A DNA stretch of 64,000 bases from Acidimicrobiales bacterium (GTDB taxonomy: Bacteria > Actinomycetota > Acidimicrobiia > Acidimicrobiales > CADCSY01): NCBI GenBank assembly GCA_030446545.1, contig JAUJNB010000011.1, positions 1 to 64,000 of the forward strand, read 5' to 3'. The first letter of the stretch is position 1. The number at the start of each line of letters is the position of its first letter. Below, piece by piece: positions 1-7,495 of the stretch. A program made the position numbers and the translations under genes. The notes beneath the pieces are model-generated. The model worked only from the letters and a program-made list of their open reading frames with translations, had not been told where the DNA came from and ran no database searches.

Positions 1-1
1 C

Positions 2-37
2 GCTGCCGACGAGGCGCCGGTGCTCGTGCTCTTGTGA
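2..37 (+). CDS. 3' end of an unidentified gene (partial)
   Basis: Only the last 11 codons, reading AADEAPVLVLL, and a TGA stop fall in the window. The frame is open to the window edge, and codon use (gcc, gac, gag, gtg, ctc) fits coding sequence here. The gene would converge on hpt with a 9 bp gap. No function can be inferred from so short a tail. Confidence 0.35.
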   Translation, partial: AADEAPVLVLL

Positions 38-46
38 TCGATCCCG

Positions 47-625
47 CTACCTCGACGCCGGACCTCGCCCACTCGTTCCGTAGAGCTGGCCGACGTGGGC
101 GTCGGGATCGTCGTGCAGCGCGTCGACATCGGCGGCGGCCAGCAGGTCGAGGTTGCGATACCGGCCCCGAAAGCCGAGGCCGTAGCCGATCACGAACTGG
201 TCGCCGACCTCGATGCCCACCCACCGCACGGGCACGGGCACGAGCCGGCGATCCCGGCGGTCGACCAGGGCGCAGACATCGAGCGATGTCGGGCCCCGGC
301 GGTGGAGCTCCCCGAGGAGCCACGTCAAGGTGAGCCCGGTGTCGACCACGTCGTGGACCACGACCACCGGGCGCCCGCCCACGTCGATGTCGAGGTCCTT
401 CACGAGGCGCACCCGCCCCGACCCCCGGCCGTAGGACGACAGCGCCAGGAAGTCGATCGTGACCTCGCTGGCCATGGCCCTGACCAGATCGGCCACGAAG
501 ACGAGGCTGCCGTCGAGCACGGCCACCACGACGGTCCCGTCGCCGCCGGCGGCGACCACCTCCTGGCCCAGCAGCGCGACCCGGCGGTGCAGCTCGGCGG
601 CCCCGAGCAGCACCCGGGCGCTCAC
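47..625 (-). CDS. hpt: Hypoxanthine phosphoribosyltransferase family protein
   Basis: Likely transfers phosphoribose from PRPP to hypoxanthine or guanine in cytosolic purine salvage. The PRPP-binding loop is VVVVHDVVDTGLTL near residue 95, and an N-terminal VAVLDGSLVF segment matches the family pattern. With the GTG start at 625 the protein is 192 aa, close to the family norm. Longer starts would run into the upstream regulator gene, and this GTG lies 10 bp after that stop with a GGAG about 13 nt upstream. It is the last gene of a minus-strand operon. Substrate preference (hypoxanthine, guanine or xanthine) is inference from the family. Confidence 0.85.
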   Translation of the reverse strand: MSARVLLGAAELHRRVALLGQEVVAAGGDGTVVVAVLDGSLVFVADLVRAMASEVTIDFLALSSYGRGSGRVRLVKDLDIDVGGRPVVVVHDVVDTGLTLTWLLGELHRRGPTSLDVCALVDRRDRRLVPVPVRWVGIEVGDQFVIGYGLGFRGRYRNLDLLAAADVDALHDDPDAHVGQLYGTSGRGPASR

Positions 626-635
626 GCCCGCCCGA

Positions 636-1469
636 TCAGCTCCGCCGACGACCCTTGGTCTCGGCGGGGACCACCTCGGCGACGTCGCGCAGCGCCCGGT
701 GCAACAGGGCGTCACGCAGTCCGGCCCCGAGCTGGGCCAGCTCGGCCAGGGTCTCGACGGCCTGGTGGCGGGCCGCCGGGTTGCGCTGCTTCATGAGCGG
801 GAGCACCACCTGCTCGTAGAAGCCGGCCTCTCGCTCGGCGGCGTTCTTGTACATGCGGAGGTGGCGAGGTTCGACGCCGTGGCGGGCGAAGCCGGCGACC
901 AGGCGGGCGACCTTCAAGGCGTCGAGGTCGTAGTACAGCTGCCCCCCCACCGCCCCACCCACGAGCAGGCCGTGGCGCTCGAGCTGGGCCAGGTCGGCCG
1001 GGCTGAGGCCGCTGGCCCGGGCCAGCTCGTCGCGGGTGAAGGTTGCCGTGGTGGAGTCCTCGGCGTCGTCGACGGCGGGTTGCGGATCCTCCGAGGCGGA
1101 GGACGCCTGGAAACCACCAGGGGCCTCGGAGGCGACCGGCTCGGTCGGTGGCGGGGGCTCGTGGGCCGGAAGCCGAGCTGCGGGTGGAGGCGGCTCGGCG
1201 AGGGCGTCGTCGCCCTCCGCTTCCAGTCGGCCCTTGATGACCTTGAGGGGGAGGAAGTTCTCTCGCTGCTGGCGCAGGATCCACCGGAGTCGGTCGACGT
1301 CGGCCTGGTAGAACTTGCGGTAGCCCGACGCCGTGCGCTCGGGGTCGAGGAGGCCCTGGCTCTCCAGGAAGCGGATCTTGGAGATGGTCACATCGGGGAA
1401 CTCGCCTTTGAGCAGGTCGAGCATCTCGCCGATCGACAGCGACTCGGCTCCGGCCACCGGTTCGCTCAT
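636..1469 (-). CDS. ftsR: MerR-family regulator, FtsR-like
   Basis: A 277 aa DNA-binding regulator. A MerR helix-turn-helix occupies about residues 10-75 (LSIGEMLDLL, ISKIRFLESQGLL, SGYRKFY). An acidic and proline-rich linker follows, then a second helical region from about residue 145. Family and context match the actinobacterial FtsR/Rv1828 group, which activates the cell-division gene ftsZ in corynebacteria and lies beside garA and gcvH in mycobacteria. Its ATG overlaps the stop of the FHA gene by 4 bp (ATGA), so the two are probably translationally coupled. The specific name rests on synteny and domain layout, since I could not run an alignment. Confidence 0.78.
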   Translation of the reverse strand: MSEPVAGAESLSIGEMLDLLKGEFPDVTISKIRFLESQGLLDPERTASGYRKFYQADVDRLRWILRQQRENFLPLKVIKGRLEAEGDDALAEPPPPAARLPAHEPPPPTEPVASEAPGGFQASSASEDPQPAVDDAEDSTTATFTRDELARASGLSPADLAQLERHGLLVGGAVGGQLYYDLDALKVARLVAGFARHGVEPRHLRMYKNAAEREAGFYEQVVLPLMKQRNPAARHQAVETLAELAQLGAGLRDALLHRALRDVAEVVPAETKGRRRS

Positions 1470-1960
1470 CCGCCCTCCGCCGTGCCGGAGGTGGCCAGGA
1501 ACACCAGCTTGAAGCGGCCGATCTGGACCTCGTCGCCGTTGGCGACGACCGCTTCTTCGATCCGCTCCCGGTTGAGGTAGGTGCCGTTGAGCGAGCCGGC
1601 GTCACGCAGCACGTAGCTGTCACCCCGGCGCACGAGCTCGGCGTGACGGCGAGACACGGTGACGTCGTCGAGGAAGATGTCGCTGTCGGGATGGCGCCCG
1701 GCCGACACCACGGCACGGTCGAGCACGAACTTCGATCCGGCGCCCGGACCCCGCTTGACCACGAGCATCCCGGCGCCCTCGGGCAGCTCGTCCACCGGCA
1801 CCGAGACCTCGGCGGAGGGCGGGCCGGTCTCGGGCTCGACCGGCGCCAGCGTGATGGTGTGGTCCTGGCCCCGCACGTCGAGCACTGCCCCGCACGAGGA
1901 GCAGAAGTTGGCGTTGTCGGGGTTGGCGTGCCCGCACTGGTTGCAGAAGACGTCGTCCAC
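1466..1960 (-). CDS. Zinc-ribbon FHA protein, GarA/OdhI-like
   Basis: A 164 aa cytosolic phosphopeptide-binding protein. Residues 6-23 form a zinc ribbon (CNQCG then CSSCG), and a C-terminal FHA domain carries GRHPDSDIFLDD, VSRRHAEL and SLNGTYLN. Position between gcvH and an FtsR-like gene matches mycobacterial GarA, which is phosphorylated by Ser/Thr kinases and controls 2-oxoglutarate metabolism. The N-terminal ETTS phospho-site of classic GarA/OdhI is not visible, and the zinc ribbon takes its place. Transfer of the GarA role is therefore uncertain. The gene starts 26 bp after gcvH and overlaps the next gene by 4 bp. Confidence 0.8.
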   Translation of the reverse strand: MDDVFCNQCGHANPDNANFCSSCGAVLDVRGQDHTITLAPVEPETGPPSAEVSVPVDELPEGAGMLVVKRGPGAGSKFVLDRAVVSAGRHPDSDIFLDDVTVSRRHAELVRRGDSYVLRDAGSLNGTYLNRERIEEAVVANGDEVQIGRFKLVFLATSGTAEGG

Positions 1961-1986
1961 AAGGTTCCTTGCCGGCTCCGAGGCGC

Positions 1987-2367
1987 TCAGCCCTCGATGA
2001 GCTCTCGGTAGCGGGGGGGGTCGAGGAGCCGGTCGAGCTCACCCGGGTCGGCGGGCTCGATGACGCAGATCCAGCCGGCGCCGTAGGGGTCCTCGTTGAG
2101 CCGCTCGGGCGCGTCGCCCAACTCGTCGTTCACCTCCACCACCGTCCCGGTGACCGGCGCGTAGATCTCCGAGACCGACTTCGTCGACTCGACCTCGCTG
2201 AGCGACGAGCCCACGGTGACGGCGGTGCCGACCGACGGCACCTGGACGAACACGACGTCGCCCAAGGCGTCCTGGGCGTAGTCGGTGATGCCCATGCGGA
2301 CCTGCCCGGACTCGACCCGCACCCACTCGTGGTCGGGCGAATAGCGCAGGTCATCGGGGACGTCCAC
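1987..2367 (-). CDS. gcvH: Glycine cleavage system H protein
   Basis: The lipoyl carrier of the glycine cleavage complex, shuttling the aminomethyl group between the P, T and L proteins. The 126 aa product has the family opening RYSPDHEWVRVE and the lipoylation motif EVESTKSVSE with Lys63 as the expected lipoyl-lysine. The GTG at 2367 gives normal family length, and no better start lies in the 29 bp after the upstream gene. No gcvP or gcvT is in the window. Linkage to FHA and MerR genes mirrors the mycobacterial gcvH-garA locus. Confidence 0.93.
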   Translation of the reverse strand: MDVPDDLRYSPDHEWVRVESGQVRMGITDYAQDALGDVVFVQVPSVGTAVTVGSSLSEVESTKSVSEIYAPVTGTVVEVNDELGDAPERLNEDPYGAGWICVIEPADPGELDRLLDPPRYRELIEG

Positions 2368-2396
2368 CGTGCGGGACGATACCGGAAGCGTGGGCG

Positions 2397-4883
2397 CTAC
2401 TCGACCATGGCAGCGATGCGGCTCACGTACTGCTCGACCCGCTGGCTCGCCCGGGCATCGCTCTGAGCTTCGGCCCAGACGTGGGTGAGCGGCTCCTCGG
2501 GGTCGGGAAGGGCGAGCACCCAACCGTCCTCGAAGAGCACCTTGACCCCGTCGAGCAGGACCAGCGGCCGCCGGACCTCCTCCACCAGGGTGCGCATCAC
2601 CGCTCCCTTCTGCTCCCAGGGGGTGCGCACCACCCCATGGTGCACGTAGGTCGGCCCGAGGGAGGCCACGACCTTGGAGAGCCGGGCGCCGGTGCGGGCC
2701 AGGAGCTCGAGCATCTTGGCGAAGGCGGCCACGGCGTCGAACGCAGGCAGGAACTCGGGGAAGATGAACCCCCCGTCGAGGCTGGCGGCCAGGGCGACGT
2801 CGCCCGACGAGGCGCTGGCCATGAGGGCGGACGTGGCCACCTTGGTCCACACCACCTCGGCGCCGAGCTCGGAGGCGATGCGCTCGGCCTGCGAGCTGGC
2901 CGTGACCGGCAGGGCGATGCGACATCCCGGCTCGGAGGTGGAGGCCACCAGCTGCACCAGGCAGAGCAGGGCCTCGAGATCGCTGAGCGTGTGGCCCTCG
3001 TCGTCGATGAAGGTGACGTGCTCGCCGTCAGGGTCCATGACCGTCCCGAGCTGGGAGCCGGACGAGCGCACCAGCGCCCCGACGCTGGCGGCATGGGCGG
3101 CGCGATCGAAGGCGCTGGCCCCCGGCGTCGAGGCGTAGGGGTTGACGGCGAGGACCTCGGCGCCGAGCTTGGCCAACACGTTGGGCATCACAAAGGCGGT
3201 GGTGCCGTAGGCGTAGTCGACCACGACCTTGAAGCCGTGCCCCTGCACCAGCCCGGCATCGACCGCGGTGGTCATCGAGGCGGTGTAGAACTCGATGTGG
3301 CGGGACGGGAAGTAGATGTCACCGATGTCGCCTGGGAACACCCGCCGGAAGTCCTCGCGGTAGTAGAGGCGCTCGATCTTGCGGGAGACGTCGGTGCTGA
3401 TGTCGATGCCGTTGCCGTCGAAGAAGCGCAGGACGACCGACTGGGGGTCGCCGGCCACCAACCGCACGGTGATGCCGCCCTGGGACTCCTGGGAGCGCAC
3501 CTGGAAGCGGGTCACCGGCACCGGCGCCACCTCGAGGTCCTCGACGTTGACGCCTCCGGCGTTCAACCCCGCCATGACCGCTCGCTTGAGCATCCGGGCG
3601 GCCCGGCTGGAGTCTCGCGACGTCGTGACGGTGGCGCCCTTCTTCAAGGTGGAGGCGTAGGCCATGGCCACCCGGGTGGCGAGCTCGGGGGTGATGTCGA
3701 CGTTGGCCAAACCGGCCACCCCGTGGCGGCCGAAGAGGTTGCGGGCGCCCCGGCTCTCCCACACCAGGGAGGAGTTGACCACCGCTCCGGCTTCTACGGT
3801 CTTGAACGGGTAGACCTTCACCCCGGCGGTGAGCACCGCCTGCTCGCCGATGAAGCACTCGTCGCCCAGCACCACGCCGTCCTCGCAGCGAACCCCTGCG
3901 CGCAGGTCGCACGACTGGCCGATGACCGAGCCGCGGGCTCGCACGCCGGCGCCGATGTAGGCGTTGTCGTGCACCACCACCCGTTCGAGATCGGCCTCGG
4001 CGCGGACCATCACGTTGGACCCGAGCACCGTGTACGGCCCCAGCCGAGCACCGGGCTCCACCCGCACGTTGCCGCCCACCACCACCCGACCCGCCGTTAC
4101 CGCCTCCGGGTCGACCTCGGCGCCCTCGCCCAGCCAGACGCCGTGGTCGAGTCGAAAGCCGGGGACGTCGACGCTCACCTTCCCGTCCAGTACGTCGGCG
4201 TGTGCTCCCATGTACGCCTCGAGCGTGCCCACGTCCTCCCAGTAGCCCTCGCAGACGTGGCCGAAGAGGGGCTTGCGCCGTTGCAGGAGCGCAGGGAAGA
4301 CCTCGGCCGAGAAGTCGACGGGGCGGCCCGCGGGGATGAAGTCGAAGACCTCGGGCTCGAGGACGAAGATGCCGTTGTTCACGGTGTCCGAGAACACCTG
4401 CCCCCACGTCGGCTTCTCCAGGAAGCGCTCCACCGAGCCGTCCTCGCCGGCGATGACGATGCCGAACTCGAGGGGGTTCTCCACCGCGGTCAGCCCGATG
4501 GTGGCCAGGGCTCCGCGCTGGTCGTGGAAGGCGACGACCTCGGACAGATCGATGTCGGTCAGGACGTCGCCGGAGATGACGAGGAACCGCTCGTCGAGCT
4601 CGTCCATGGCGTTGCGCACCGAGCCGGCGGTGCCGAGTGGGGTCTCCTCGGTGGCGTAGACCATGCGCACCCCGAACTCCGAGCCGTCGCCGAAGTAAGA
4701 GCGGATGTTGTTGGCCAGGAAGGCCACGGTGACCACGATGTCGTCGAAACCGTGGCGCTGGAGCAGCGTCACGATGTGCTCCATCATCGGCCGGTTGGCC
4801 AACGGCATCATGGGCTTGGGCTGGTTGGAGGTGAGCGGGCGCAGCCTGGTGCCCTCGCCCCCGGCCATGATCACCGCCTTCAT
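2397..4883 (-). CDS. Mannose-1-phosphate guanylyltransferase / phosphomannomutase-like fusion
   Basis: An 828 aa three-part protein. Residues 1-240 are a sugar-phosphate nucleotidyltransferase (AGGEGTRLRPLT, later FLEKPTWGQ). Residues about 250-375 are left-handed beta-helix hexapeptide repeats. From about residue 385 follows an alpha-D-phosphohexomutase domain. The family makes NDP-sugars, probably GDP-mannose for mannolipids. The mutase half lacks the canonical TASHNP serine loop (TSRDSSRAA instead) and the DGDGDR metal loop (DPDGEHV instead), so mutase activity is doubtful. ATG 4883 overlaps the phosphatidyltransferase stop (ATGA), as in streptomycete loci with the same pair. Confidence 0.85.
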   Translation of the reverse strand: MKAVIMAGGEGTRLRPLTSNQPKPMMPLANRPMMEHIVTLLQRHGFDDIVVTVAFLANNIRSYFGDGSEFGVRMVYATEETPLGTAGSVRNAMDELDERFLVISGDVLTDIDLSEVVAFHDQRGALATIGLTAVENPLEFGIVIAGEDGSVERFLEKPTWGQVFSDTVNNGIFVLEPEVFDFIPAGRPVDFSAEVFPALLQRRKPLFGHVCEGYWEDVGTLEAYMGAHADVLDGKVSVDVPGFRLDHGVWLGEGAEVDPEAVTAGRVVVGGNVRVEPGARLGPYTVLGSNVMVRAEADLERVVVHDNAYIGAGVRARGSVIGQSCDLRAGVRCEDGVVLGDECFIGEQAVLTAGVKVYPFKTVEAGAVVNSSLVWESRGARNLFGRHGVAGLANVDITPELATRVAMAYASTLKKGATVTTSRDSSRAARMLKRAVMAGLNAGGVNVEDLEVAPVPVTRFQVRSQESQGGITVRLVAGDPQSVVLRFFDGNGIDISTDVSRKIERLYYREDFRRVFPGDIGDIYFPSRHIEFYTASMTTAVDAGLVQGHGFKVVVDYAYGTTAFVMPNVLAKLGAEVLAVNPYASTPGASAFDRAAHAASVGALVRSSGSQLGTVMDPDGEHVTFIDDEGHTLSDLEALLCLVQLVASTSEPGCRIALPVTASSQAERIASELGAEVVWTKVATSALMASASSGDVALAASLDGGFIFPEFLPAFDAVAAFAKMLELLARTGARLSKVVASLGPTYVHHGVVRTPWEQKGAVMRTLVEEVRRPLVLLDGVKVLFEDGWVLALPDPEEPLTHVWAEAQSDARASQRVEQYVSRIAAMVE

Positions 4884-5509
4884 GACGCCGAACCTACCCG
4901 CCCGTCGGCCAGGGCCCGGCGGGCCAGGGGGATGTAGGTGGCCAGCGACACGTACCCGAGGACCAGACCGGGCACCACGAAGGCCCACGCCGCCACCTCG
5001 GCCACCTCCGCCCACGACAGGGTGGAGGCGGCGCCCAGGAAGAGGGGGAAGGAGGTGAGCAGGCAGAAGGTGCCGGCCTTGCCCACGAGGGTGACGTCGA
5101 TGCGCTTGGCCCCCTTGGCCGCCAGGACCAGGGCGGCCACGGCCACCACCGACTCCCGCACCAGGGCCAGGACGGCCACGACCAGAGGCAGCGACCCGTC
5201 GATGACGATGCTGACCACCGAGGTGGCCAGGAGCAGGCGGTCGGCCACCGGGTCGAGGATCTTGCCCAGCTCACTGACCTGGCCGTAGCGGCGGGCGACG
5301 AAACCGTCGACCCAGTCGGTGGCGCCCAGCACACCGAGGAGGACGGCGGCGGCGGCCCGGTTGTCGCGGCCGAAGAGCAGCCACAGGAACACGGGGATGG
5401 ACGCCAGGCGGACGGCGGTGATGACGTTGGGAACGGTCAGGATCCGATCCTCGCCCGTCGCCCGACGCGCCTCACCGTCGTGCGCCTCGCTGCCCTGGCG
5501 CCCTGCCAC
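4880..5509 (-). CDS. CDP-alcohol phosphatidyltransferase, PgsA family
   Basis: A 209 aa integral membrane enzyme that transfers a phosphatidyl group from CDP-diacylglycerol to an alcohol. The family signature is complete: DWVDGFVARR, then a glycine and LDPVADR. Several hydrophobic helices follow. The closest functional class looks like PgsA2-type phosphatidylglycerophosphate synthase paralogues, but the acceptor alcohol cannot be read from sequence. It sits 10 bp after the SRAP gene and overlaps the nucleotidyltransferase gene by 4 bp. That order suggests a role in making or anchoring a mannosylated phospholipid. Confidence 0.87.
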   Translation of the reverse strand: MAGRQGSEAHDGEARRATGEDRILTVPNVITAVRLASIPVFLWLLFGRDNRAAAAVLLGVLGATDWVDGFVARRYGQVSELGKILDPVADRLLLATSVVSIVIDGSLPLVVAVLALVRESVVAVAALVLAAKGAKRIDVTLVGKAGTFCLLTSFPLFLGAASTLSWAEVAEVAAWAFVVPGLVLGYVSLATYIPLARRALADGRVGSAS

Positions 5510-5519
5510 GAGCGGCAGG

Positions 5520-6224
5520 CTAGCCCGCCGACGTCTCCTGCTCGGGGATGGGCTCGACGAGGGCCGGCCCGTTGTTGGCCACCCGGTTGACCAGGGGCGC
5601 CACCGCCACCGGGGCCAACAGATCGTCGGGGGCGGGGACCAACAGGCGGGCCAGGGCTTCGGTGTCGTGGTTGTGGGGATCGAGCCAGTCCGGCCAGGCC
5701 CGAGCCGGCAGCACCACGGGCATGCGGTGGTGGATGGACGCCAGGGCGGCGTTGGCGGCGGTCGTCACGATGGCGGCCGACACCACCCGCCCGTCGCCGC
5801 CCCCCCGGGGCCGCCACGTCTCCCACAAGCCGGCCAGAGCGAGCGGCTCCCCGTCGGGGTGACGCACGTACCAAGGCTGGCCGGTGGCGCCGGCGCGGTC
5901 GCGCTGCCACTCGTAGAAGCCGTCGGCGGGCAGGAGGCAGCGTCGCTGGGCGAAGGCCTGCCGAAACGCCGGCTTGTCGATCACCGACTCGGCCCGGGCG
6001 TTGATCATGCGCGCCCCCACCTTCACGTCGTCGGCCCAGGGCGGGACCAGGCCCCAGCGCAGCGTGCCCAGGCGCAACCCGTCGCCCCGCCGGGCCACGG
6101 CGTAGACGGGGTCGGTGGGGGCCACGTTGTAGCGAGCCCCGAGGTCGTCGGCCACCACCTCGTCGATGTCGAAGTAGCGGGCCAGGGCGACCACGGGGGT
6201 GATCGAGGTGTAGCGCCCGCACAC
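5520..6224 (-). CDS. SOS response-associated peptidase (SRAP/HMCES/YedK family)
   Basis: Family members form a thiazolidine crosslink with abasic sites in single-stranded DNA through Cys2. The GTG at 6224 makes the chain start M-C-G-R-Y-T, placing the essential Cys at position 2, which rejects all longer starts. The 234 aa protein also has the family Asn (NARAES), the catalytic Glu context DGFYEW and the His motif HHRMPVVL. A TAACGT hexamer ends 7 nt before the start, so the transcript may be leaderless and may drive the whole seven-gene operon downstream. Confidence 0.92.
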   Translation of the reverse strand: MCGRYTSITPVVALARYFDIDEVVADDLGARYNVAPTDPVYAVARRGDGLRLGTLRWGLVPPWADDVKVGARMINARAESVIDKPAFRQAFAQRRCLLPADGFYEWQRDRAGATGQPWYVRHPDGEPLALAGLWETWRPRGGGDGRVVSAAIVTTAANAALASIHHRMPVVLPARAWPDWLDPHNHDTEALARLLVPAPDDLLAPVAVAPLVNRVANNGPALVEPIPEQETSAG

Positions 6225-6231
6225 GGCCCCG

Positions 6232-6237
6232 ACGTTA
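6232..6237 (-). promoter_or_regulatory. -10-like hexamer of the SRAP-pgsA-gcvH-hpt operon
   Basis: TAACGT on the minus strand ends 7 nt before GTG 6224. The spacing fits transcription starting at or near the start codon, a pattern repeated at many genes here. No clear -35 box is visible. Confidence 0.5.
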
Positions 6238-6241
6238 CCGA

Positions 6242-6325
6242 GGCGCCCTTCGGGCCCCTCCCGCTCTTTGGCGGTGAGCCCCACCCCTTGGGCATCAGCG
6301 CCGAAAGAACGGGGTGAGGGGCGCC
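6242..6325. repeat. Imperfect inverted-repeat element, copy 1
   Basis: Nested arms: GGCGCCC (6242-6248) with GGGCGCC (6319-6325), and CGCTCTTTGGCG (6262-6273) with CGCCGAAAGAACG (6299-6311). The inner part resembles the hairpin at 48544-48594. It lies between two divergent -10-like hexamers, so it is probably a DNA site or small repeat and not a transcribed leader. Confidence 0.5.
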
Positions 6326-6356
6326 GGCGCGGTGGCGGGCCGTACGCTGGGCGGCG

Positions 6357-6482
6357 ATGAGCGTCGAGGGGGTGGCCGTGGTGCCGGGCGACCCCCGTTT
6401 CGACCCCGGCCAGGGCCGGATCGTCGAGGTGGCGCTGGCCGCTGTCGGCATCGACGTGACCCAGCCGGTGCCAGAGGCATGA
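6357..6482 (+). CDS. Small hypothetical protein (41 aa)
   Basis: An ATG at 6357 is preceded by TACGCT with 8 nt spacing and opens a 41-codon frame beginning MSVEGVAVV. Its TGA overlaps the ATG of the next gene (ATGA). The overlap and the upstream hexamer are the evidence that it is translated. No domain, signal peptide or membrane segment is seen. It heads a three-gene unit with the zinc-ribbon and 79 aa proteins. Confidence 0.5.
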   Translation: MSVEGVAVVPGDPRFDPGQGRIVEVALAAVGIDVTQPVPEA

Positions 6483-6754
6483 ACCCGCCCGACGATCGAG
6501 CGGGGGGAGCGGCGGGATCGGCGGCCGACGTGGCCGACGAGCTCCGGCGCCTGCTCGGTGTCCCCGAGCCGGCCGACTGCCCGGCGGACACCGATCCGGG
6601 CCCACCTCTGCCCCGGCCACCCGCCGGTTCGGTCAACGGGAGGGCGGTGTGGCGATGCGAGCACTGCGCCTGGGAGGACGAGGCCTGGGTCCGGCCTCAG
6701 TGCCCCCGCTGCTACACCATGTCGACCCAGGCCGTCCGCTGGGCGCAGCGATGA
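6479..6754 (+). CDS. Small zinc-ribbon protein
   Basis: A 91 aa protein with a C-terminal zinc ribbon: CEHC near residue 60 and CPRC about 15 residues later. An N-terminal helix (DVADELRRLLGV) and a proline-rich linker precede it. The ATG at 6479 overlaps the previous stop by 4 bp, and its own TGA overlaps the next ATG, so all three small genes look translationally coupled. The family is not recognised. Nucleic-acid or protein binding through the ribbon is inference. Confidence 0.65.
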   Translation: MNPPDDRAGGAAGSAADVADELRRLLGVPEPADCPADTDPGPPLPRPPAGSVNGRAVWRCEHCAWEDEAWVRPQCPRCYTMSTQAVRWAQR

Positions 6755-6990
6755 CCTCGGGGGACGACTCCTACCGCTACTACCGCTGGGCCGGGTTCTT
6801 GCTTCGCCATCCCGAAGGTGACCCCGAGGCCAGCGAGATCCTGAAGCGCCTGGAGTGGTCGCCTGCGCCCAAGGAGGCCGTCTTCGACATCACCGGGCTG
6901 GCCGACGACCACCGCCCAGGCGGTTGGTGCTCCCGACTCAGCCCCAGTGAGGCGATTCGCATGGCGGCCAACTTCGGGGTCACCCTCTGA
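6751..6990 (+). CDS. Hypothetical protein (79 aa)
   Basis: The third member of the ATGA-coupled small-gene set, starting at ATG 6751. The chain begins MTSGDDSYRYYRW and carries a charged middle segment (EASEILKRLEW). It has no membrane segment and one cysteine. I do not recognise the family. Good codon bias and coupling to the zinc-ribbon gene support it as real. Confidence 0.6.
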   Translation: MTSGDDSYRYYRWAGFLLRHPEGDPEASEILKRLEWSPAPKEAVFDITGLADDHRPGGWCSRLSPSEAIRMAANFGVTL

Positions 6991-7000
6991 CCCGACCGGA

Positions 7001-7387
7001 TCAGAACGTCAGGTCGTCGTCGATGGCGCTGGCCGCCAGCTGCTCGAACACGGCGGCCACGTGGAGGGGGTCGAGTCCGTCCTCCTCGGTTCCGTCGCCG
7101 TCGGCCACCAGCTGGCCGACACCAGAGAGGGCCACCTGGAGGAGGGCGGCGAGCGAGCACAACAGTCCGGCCGCCCGGCGGGTGTGCCCCAGCGTGGGCG
7201 ACAACCCTTGGTAGAGCTCGGCCAGCGTGTTGCGCAGCACGATGCGCAGCATCACCGGGTCTTGGCCGTGGGCCAGGTAGGCGGTGACCAGCTCTCGGGC
7301 GGTGGCAGCCAGCTCGGCCGCCTCGGCCGATGTGGGGTCCAACTCGGGAAGGAAGGGGTCGGTCCGAAAAGGTTCAGGTGGCGGCAC
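7001..7387 (-). CDS. Hypothetical helical protein (128 aa)
   Basis: Starts at GTG 7387, 108 bp from the divergent F420-type oxidoreductase gene. The protein is mostly alpha-helical (SAEAAELAATARELV, AAGLLCSLAALLQVAL) with an acidic C-terminus ending DDDLTF. It could be a four-helix bundle, but no named family is evident. Longer starts would put low-complexity Arg/Pro sequence in front and cross the divergent promoter, so I chose the GTG, which has CAGACT 7 nt upstream. Confidence 0.6.
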   Translation of the reverse strand: MPPPEPFRTDPFLPELDPTSAEAAELAATARELVTAYLAHGQDPVMLRIVLRNTLAELYQGLSPTLGHTRRAAGLLCSLAALLQVALSGVGQLVADGDGTEEDGLDPLHVAAVFEQLAASAIDDDLTF

Positions 7388-7495
7388 AGCCCACAGTCTG
7401 ACCCGCCGGCGCTTCTCAACGGCAGCCGGGGGAGGTGGTGCCTGAGGGCCCGGCTGACGGCGTCGACGTTCAGGGGGGCGGGTAGAGCCCCGGCC

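Noticed and set aside
2481-4937. Long open frame on the plus strand opposite the guanylyltransferase gene
   Set aside because: Its product is His/Gly/Asp-rich low complexity typical of antisense frames in GC-rich DNA; the minus strand carries clear domain motifs.
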